The translations under genes were made by a program, and so were the position numbers. From an uncultured Anaerolineae bacterium (lineage in GTDB: Bacteria > Chloroflexota > Anaerolineae > Promineifilales > Promineifilaceae): a stretch of DNA of 64,000 nucleotides. Location: the NCBI GenBank assembly GCA_905479495.1, contig CAJQMR010000002.1, forward strand, positions 124,001 through 188,000, given 5' to 3'. Positions 59,386 to 64,000 of this stretch are shown here, piece after piece (position 1 is the stretch's first letter; every line of letters begins with the position of its first letter). The notes beneath the pieces are model-generated. The model was not told where the DNA came from and searched no databases. It was given only the letters and a program-made list of their open reading frames with translations.

Positions 59386-60369
59386 ATGAGCTTTCCCTTT
59401 ATCCTGCTGTTACTTACTGCCCTCATTTTTGATTTCCTCAACGGCTTTCACGACAGTGCCAATATTGTTGCCACGCCTATCGCTTCGCGGGCGATGTCCC
59501 CGCGCAAAGTGTTGTGGATGGCAGCTGCCGCCCATTTTGTGGGGCCGTTTCTGTTTGGCGTGGCCGTCGCCGAGACAATTGGCAAAGGGTTAACAGACCC
59601 GGCCCATGTCACCATGCCAGTAGTCATTGCCGCCATGCTGTCCGCCGTCGTATGGAATGTGGTGACCTGGTATTTAGGCATCCCGGCCAGTTCATCCCAT
59701 GCGCTGGTGGGCGGTGTGGTAGGCGCGGTGCTGGTGGCCGAAGGCGTGGGAGCCGTTCAAGCCAACGGGCTGACAACGGTGCTGGTCGCCCTTTTCTTGT
59801 CTCCCATTTTGGGTTTACTCATTGGGTACCTGCTCATGAAGCTGACCCTTTTTCTGGTACGAGGCTCAACACCCCGCATCAATATCTTTTTTAAGCAGTC
59901 GCAGGTCATTACGGCCGTTGGCCTGGCCCTAAGCCACGGTGCCAATGACGCCCAAAAAACAATGGGCATCATCACCCTCGGGCTGGTGGTGGAAGGGATG
60001 ATTCCTGAGTTTGTGGTGCCGATTTGGGTGATTGCCCTGAGCGCTGGGGCTATTGCTTTGGGGACGGCCACAGGCGGCTGGCGGCTTATTCGTACTCTGG
60101 GCGGGCGCATCTACAAAATTCGGCCAGTGGATGGCTTTGTTTCCCAAATTTCTGGAGCATCAATCATTTTGGGAGCGGCTTTGCTGGGAGGGCCAGTCAG
60201 CACAACCCAGGTGATGAGTTCCAGTATTATGGGGGCTGGTTCAGCCCAACGCTTTACCAAAGTGCGCTGGCAGGTTGGCTATGAGATGGTTATTGCCTGG
60301 CTGCTAACGATTCCGGTATCTGGTTTGCTGGCAGCGTTATTTTACTTTCCCCTGAACGCCATCTTGTAG
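59386..60369 (+). CDS. pit: Inorganic phosphate transporter, PiT family
   Basis: 327 aa with the two PHO4 signatures: LIFDFLNGFHDSANIVAT near the N-terminus and ALSHGANDAQKTMGIITLGL in the second half. About 10 membrane segments. Low-affinity, cation-coupled phosphate uptake. ATG 59386 was chosen because a promoter at 59310-59337 lies downstream of the TTG that opens the longer frame. The DUF47 partner follows 44 bp later. Confidence 0.93.
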   Translation: MSFPFILLLLTALIFDFLNGFHDSANIVATPIASRAMSPRKVLWMAAAAHFVGPFLFGVAVAETIGKGLTDPAHVTMPVVIAAMLSAVVWNVVTWYLGIPASSSHALVGGVVGAVLVAEGVGAVQANGLTTVLVALFLSPILGLLIGYLLMKLTLFLVRGSTPRINIFFKQSQVITAVGLALSHGANDAQKTMGIITLGLVVEGMIPEFVVPIWVIALSAGAIALGTATGGWRLIRTLGGRIYKIRPVDGFVSQISGASIILGAALLGGPVSTTQVMSSSIMGAGSAQRFTKVRWQVGYEMVIAWLLTIPVSGLLAALFYFPLNAIL

Positions 60370-60413
60370 GTCGATTTTGCAAATTTGGCCAACTGTTTTT
60401 GGAGGTCCTGGCT

Positions 60414-61043
60414 ATGGAATGGTTCAAACGATTCATTAAACCGAAGCAAAGCAATTTTTTGCAGCTGCTTATTCAGCAGGGCGAATATACGGTTGTCAGT
60501 GTGGAATCGTTGAAAGCGTACCTGAAAAAGCCCAACGAAAAGCGCAGCGTGCAGGCACGTCAGGTGGAAAAGGATGCCGATGAAGTCCACCGCATTTTGG
60601 TGCATGAATTGGAGGATAGTTTTGTGACGCCGCTGGACCGCGAGGATATTTTTGCCCTGTCGCGAGCGCTGGATAACTTTATTGATTATGTGTACGACAC
60701 TATTGAAGAGATGGAAATTTTTGATTTGGAGCCATTTACGGCCGTTTCCCAAATAGCTGATCTGCTGCTGGAAATGGCGAAAGAACTGCACCTGACGATG
60801 GAACGTTTGCTGGACCACCCCCGCGTGGCCAATGAACATGCCCGGCGAGTAAAAAAGCTGGAAAACGCTGTGGAGCACGCCTACCGCCAAAGCCTGGCCG
60901 AGCTATTTCAAGGGCCAGAAGACACCGAACACATCATGCATATGCTGAAATGCCGCGAAATTTTGCGCCACCTCTCTAACGCCGCAGACCAGGGGGACAA
61001 GGCGGCCGACATCGTGATGGATATCGGCGTGAAGTGGAGCTAG
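60414..61043 (+). CDS. DUF47/PhoU-like protein linked to PiT
   Basis: A 209-aa soluble helical protein of the DUF47 family (PhoU-like), regularly encoded next to PiT transporters and thought to regulate them. Conserved acidic blocks: QVEKDADEVHRILVHELEDSFVTPLDREDIFALSRALD and LRHLSNAADQGDKAADIV. ATG 60414 follows GGAGG with 9-nt spacing; the ATG at 60399 precedes that site. Confidence 0.9.
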   Translation: MEWFKRFIKPKQSNFLQLLIQQGEYTVVSVESLKAYLKKPNEKRSVQARQVEKDADEVHRILVHELEDSFVTPLDREDIFALSRALDNFIDYVYDTIEEMEIFDLEPFTAVSQIADLLLEMAKELHLTMERLLDHPRVANEHARRVKKLENAVEHAYRQSLAELFQGPEDTEHIMHMLKCREILRHLSNAADQGDKAADIVMDIGVKWS

Positions 61044-61049
61044 AAGAGG

Positions 61050-61092
61050 TGTAATTGAGTAATTGCCTGAATTACTCAATTACCCAATTACT
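61050..61092. repeat. Class C inverted repeat between convergent genes
   Basis: GTAATTGAGTAATTG and GAATTACTCAATTACCCAAT fold into a hairpin between the DUF47 gene and the convergent ABC permease, supplying the permease stop codon (TAA on the minus strand). Positioned as a bidirectional terminator. Confidence 0.85.
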
Positions 61093-62392
61093 CGTACTTC
61101 AAAGCCTTAATTGGCGACAGCGTTGCTGCCCCCAACGCCGGATACAGTCCAGAAATTAACCCCACAATCGTGGCAAAAATGAGCGCAAAAACTGGCAGCC
61201 AGGTAGGCGTAGCCACCGCCACGCTCGGCGGCGGTGCGCCAGTTTCCACAGATTGTCCGGCCAGATAGGCCAGCGCCAGCACGTTTACCACCTGGCCCAG
61301 ACCCCAACCCAGCAGCACGCCGCCCAGACCGCCTAAAAAGCCAATCCCCGCCGATTCCCCCAGAAACACGGCCAGCACATGTCGGTTGGTTGCGCCCACG
61401 GCTTTCATCAGGCCGATTTCACGGGTGCGCTCCAGGATGGCCATGGCCATAGTGTTGGCAATGCCAATGGCCGCCACCAGCAGGGCAATGGCCCCTACGC
61501 CACCAAAAATGATTTGCAAAATGGTGTAGAAACCGCTGATCCCCTGCACAAATGACTGCGGCGAATATGCCTGGTAGCCTAAGGCCACAATCTGGTCGGT
61601 CACGTCGATGACGTTGTCGATGGCGGCGGCTCGAACCACTAATCCTGGATAGCCAACTTCGTCGCGGTTGATCGGTTTGCCCTGGACCCAGGTGTTGTAG
61701 CCGGCCATCTCTGGCAGGGAGATGTACATCGACCAATCTGGTTCATCGCGGGTCTCAGCAATGACACCAGCAATGCGCATGCGTACGGTTTTGCGGGTTT
61801 CGGTGCCGTCGTTGTTCCATTTCACCAGCACCAGGGAGACTTGCTTGTCGAGTAAATCTTCGGCGGCGGGTGGCTCGATGGATTCACCAGGACGCGGGCG
61901 GGGATTGTACAGATTTTGCGGCACGGCCGTTCCAATAATCATCGTGCCCCGCTCCAACTGGAGTGTGCCCGCCTGCGCCTTGACGCCCAGGTTGCTCAAG
62001 TCGTCGGTGCCAATGCCTAATAGCTGTCCGCCGCCTTCCAGCCGGTCTACGGTTATGAAACCCCAGCCCTGGAAATATTCTTGGGGAATAACGGCCGTTA
62101 CCCCAGGCAGCGCGCTAATATCAGAAACAGTTTGGTCGGTGATGACCGTGATATTGCCTGGTTCACCCGTCTCAGGGTTAGGCTCGCCATAGTTGGGCCA
62201 CACCTGAATTTTGGTCAGATCGCCAATACCACCCAGCTGGCTGGCCGCATTTTGCTGCAAGCCATTGCCCAACGACACCAGCAGCACCACCGCCGCCGTG
62301 CCAATGATGACGCCAACGGCCGTTAGCATCACCCGCCCCTTGCGCCGGGCCAGGTTTTCCCAAACAAGTGAAAGTAAATCAAAAATGCCCAT
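61088..62392 (-). CDS. MacB/FtsX-like ABC transporter permease
   Basis: A 434-aa four-segment permease: N-terminal membrane helix (RKGRVMLTAVGVIIGTAAVVLL), a MacB-type periplasmic core (about 45-280), then three C-terminal helices with the FtsX motif LGWGLGQVVN and the end LSPIKALKYE. It belongs to the MacB-like tripartite exporters that move lipoproteins, peptides or drugs. The ATPase partner is not in the window. It follows the CARDB-type protein gene by 116 bp. Confidence 0.88.
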   Translation of the reverse strand: MGIFDLLSLVWENLARRKGRVMLTAVGVIIGTAAVVLLVSLGNGLQQNAASQLGGIGDLTKIQVWPNYGEPNPETGEPGNITVITDQTVSDISALPGVTAVIPQEYFQGWGFITVDRLEGGGQLLGIGTDDLSNLGVKAQAGTLQLERGTMIIGTAVPQNLYNPRPRPGESIEPPAAEDLLDKQVSLVLVKWNNDGTETRKTVRMRIAGVIAETRDEPDWSMYISLPEMAGYNTWVQGKPINRDEVGYPGLVVRAAAIDNVIDVTDQIVALGYQAYSPQSFVQGISGFYTILQIIFGGVGAIALLVAAIGIANTMAMAILERTREIGLMKAVGATNRHVLAVFLGESAGIGFLGGLGGVLLGWGLGQVVNVLALAYLAGQSVETGAPPPSVAVATPTWLPVFALIFATIVGLISGLYPALGAATLSPIKALKYE

Positions 62393-62416
62393 AGTCAGCC
62401 TTCAGATAAAAAGTTT

Positions 62417-62503
62417 TTGACGCAAAGGCGCAAAGAAGGAAAGGGGGAAAGATTAAAAAAACCTCTTTGCGGCCTCTGCCTCTTTGCGTTCTTTGCGTTA
62501 AAT
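62417..62503. repeat. Class E inverted repeat between CARDB-type and permease genes
   Basis: GACGCAAAGGCGCAAAGAAG on one side and CTCTTTGCGTTCTTTGCGTT on the other, with a CCTCTTTGCGGCCTCTGCC stretch in between. Same unit type as the arms of the GxxExxY element at 33279-33815 and the tract in purK. Confidence 0.85.
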
Positions 62504-62508
62504 TTGCG

Positions 62509-64000
62509 CTACGGCCCAAACACTGGCCCTTCCACTGGCACATCGACGGGTCCATCTATCGGAAAGTCGCTAGGGACGCCAAAGTCGGGCTGGGCGGGCT
62601 GCGGTACGCCGCTGCTCAGGCCCAGCAGGCCCAGAACGAAGCGCCACACTTTTTGGCCAAACGTTTCGGGTTCCTCCACGACTTCGGGGAACGGTTCTTC
62701 AGGGAAGCCATCAATGGGTTCCTCAAAAATCGGTGCGTCGATGACGTTAATCGTCAGCGTTTTGGTGAGGATTTGTGGTTGGTTGAAGTCATCGGTGTAG
62801 TTGACGCTCAGTACCAAATCCAGCGGCCCGGCCATTTCTGGGTAAATCACGGCATCCAGGGGGAAGAAGCCACCAGGGTCCAGCGTGCCCACGAAGAAGC
62901 TGTTGTTCTCGAAGGTTGCTCCCTCACCATTCACGCTGAAATTGCCAAACACGGCCGTTCCTCTACCACTGTTCACCAACTGCAACGGTAAGCTGCCTGG
63001 CTGCCCCACAAAAAAGTCAAAAACAGGCGTGTAGAAGTTCATTTCGACGGACGGCCGTTTAAAAACCAGCAGCGTAATCACCTGATCATCTTCGTAGCTG
63101 TTGTTGCGCGCGTCGGTGTAGACAAACGTCACCTTTACCGGATAGGCACCTGGCTCTGTAGCCGCGTTGACGATAAGCGCCATGCTTGTTTCCAGCGAAT
63201 CATTCTGGTTCAGATCGCCCAGCGTTTGCACATTGGAAGCGCCCACGGGGGCAAATTTGCCAAAATCACCGCTGGCCCCATCCAGCCCGCCGCCGGGCAC
63301 TGGGGTTCCGTCAACCGTGCCACCCGTTGTACTGCCCCCGCCCAAAATCATTGTTACCCGCACAGCGTCGGCATTGCCCTGGTTTTGCAGCGTCAGGTTG
63401 AGCGTAAAGCCCATGCCTGGTTCCAACTGTTCCTGGTCAACTTCATAGCCAGTGACCAGCAGTTGGGGGCGCAGGATGGGTCCGCTGGTGGCTGTGGCGG
63501 TAGCCGTTGCTGTGGGTGTGGCGGTTGGTGCCGCCCCGCCGGTGGCGACCCGTTTAACCGGGAAGGTGAGGGCGAAGGTTTCGCTGTAGGTTGTGCCGTT
63601 CACATCGGTGTAATCCACTTTCACTTCCAGCGTGCCGATGCTTTGTCCGGCCAGATCGCGGCTGGCGGCTAAGGGCTGCCAAAAGCGCACCGTGCCGCCT
63701 GGATCGATGATGCCCAGGGCTTGAACGCCACCCGTGTCGCGGGCAGTGAAGTTCCCGGCGACAAAGGTGACCACCACGTTGCTGGCCCGGCTCTGCCCGG
63801 CGTTGGCAATGGTCATCTCGAAGGCCAGATTTTCACCCGGCGCAATTTCGGCCGAACTGGCCCCGTAGCTGTTGACAACGAGCAACGGCCGTACAAAAGC
63901 GGTCGGCGCGGGCGTGTTGGTGGGGGCAGGCGTATTGGTCGGCCCAGCGGGCGCGGTGACTGTCAGGGCATTAGGCAGCGTGGCCGAAGCCGCGTTGGGA
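62509..64000 (-). CDS. CARDB-type envelope-associated protein, 5' end outside window
   Basis: About 497 residues visible; the frame stays open to the window edge and the true start is upstream. It contains an N-terminal Thr/Pro-rich segment (PTNTPAPTNTPAPTA), then several CARDB/COG1361-type immunoglobulin-like units (for example NLAFEMTIANAGQSRASNVVV and GFTLNLTLQNQGNADAVRVTM), separated by an Ala-Thr-Pro linker (TPTATATATATSG). Predicted extracellular and possibly the adaptor of the neighbouring MacB-like permease. Substrate or partner unknown. Confidence 0.78.
   Translation of the reverse strand, partial: PNAASATLPNALTVTAPAGPTNTPAPTNTPAPTAFVRPLLVVNSYGASSAEIAPGENLAFEMTIANAGQSRASNVVVTFVAGNFTARDTGGVQALGIIDPGGTVRFWQPLAASRDLAGQSIGTLEVKVDYTDVNGTTYSETFALTFPVKRVATGGAAPTATPTATATATATSGPILRPQLLVTGYEVDQEQLEPGMGFTLNLTLQNQGNADAVRVTMILGGGSTTGGTVDGTPVPGGGLDGASGDFGKFAPVGASNVQTLGDLNQNDSLETSMALIVNAATEPGAYPVKVTFVYTDARNNSYEDDQVITLLVFKRPSVEMNFYTPVFDFFVGQPGSLPLQLVNSGRGTAVFGNFSVNGEGATFENNSFFVGTLDPGGFFPLDAVIYPEMAGPLDLVLSVNYTDDFNQPQILTKTLTINVIDAPIFEEPIDGFPEEPFPEVVEEPETFGQKVWRFVLGLLGLSSGVPQPAQPDFGVPSDFPIDGPVDVPVEGPVFGP

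Overview
The window looks like a chromosomal segment of a bacterium of roughly 54% GC, most plausibly a Chloroflexota (Anaerolineae/Ardenticatenia-like) genome. This is inferred from gene content: a T-box-controlled archaeal-type AspRS, YfhO-like and ArnT/PMT-like membrane glycosyltransferases, a very large cyclase/ATPase/TPR protein, a BMP-type nucleoside transporter, and Shine-Dalgarno-led genes. No rRNA, tRNA, CRISPR array or complete insertion sequence was seen.

Layout. 0-4.6 kb (minus strand): BMP-family ABC permease (partial) and lipoprotein, a glycogenin-like GT8 and a GH1 beta-glucosidase. 4.8-6.5 kb: a V4R sensor protein and a REC/degenerate-GGDEF response regulator. 6.5-13.4 kb: a YfhO/flippase fusion, an HD phosphohydrolase and an ArnT/PMT-like glycosyltransferase. 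13.6-15.7 kb: a carotenoid-desaturase-like flavoprotein, convergent with a 4.2-kb soluble-adenylyl-cyclase-like gene (15.7-19.9 kb). 20-21.45 kb: an AT-richer patch with a decayed copy of the glycosyltransferase 3' end, a hypothetical gene and an orphan RHH antitoxin. 21.5-23.3 kb: aspS with a T-box leader. 23.3-28.0 kb: ClC channel, greA, Nudix-like protein, alpha/beta hydrolase. 28.2-41.3 kb: de novo purine cluster purL-purC-(GxxExxY)-purE-(CaCA antiporter)-purK-purF-purDM-purN. 41.4-43.8 kb: yebC-ruvC-ruvA and a CaMKII-AD/SnoaL-like gene. 43.9-48.2 kb (minus): ABC-2 exporter, its GbsR/MarR-like regulator, an RsmC-like methyltransferase, a small membrane protein. 48.2-56.1 kb (minus): nusA-ylxR-infB-rbfA-nrnA-truB-ribF. 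56.2-61.0 kb: DnaQ-WYL fusion, MFS transporter, SDR, PiT phosphate transporter with its DUF47 partner. 61.1-64 kb (minus): MacB/FtsX-like permease and a partial CARDB-type envelope protein.

Two genome-scale signals cut across this map. First, the palindrome ACGGCCGT occurs about 108 times by hand count (about once per 590 bp, where about one copy is expected by chance), in all reading frames and in spacers, and is missing from the AT-rich patch. Second, several families of inverted repeats built from 7-10-nt tandem units sit in spacers and also, in frame, inside genes. They are in purL (four times), at the PurD/PurM junction, in purK (including its C-terminus and stop), at the purC 3' end, in the YfhO fusion and glycosyltransferase genes, and in the linker of the aspS T-box RNA.

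The best candidate for an undescribed system is the 537-bp unit at 33279-33815. A PD-(D/E)XK-type GxxExxY gene is bracketed by near-perfect inverted arms belonging to one of these repeat families and splits the purC-purE junction. This suggests that the GxxExxY nuclease may mobilise or maintain the repeats, in the way RAYT transposases serve REP elements. That functional link is inference.
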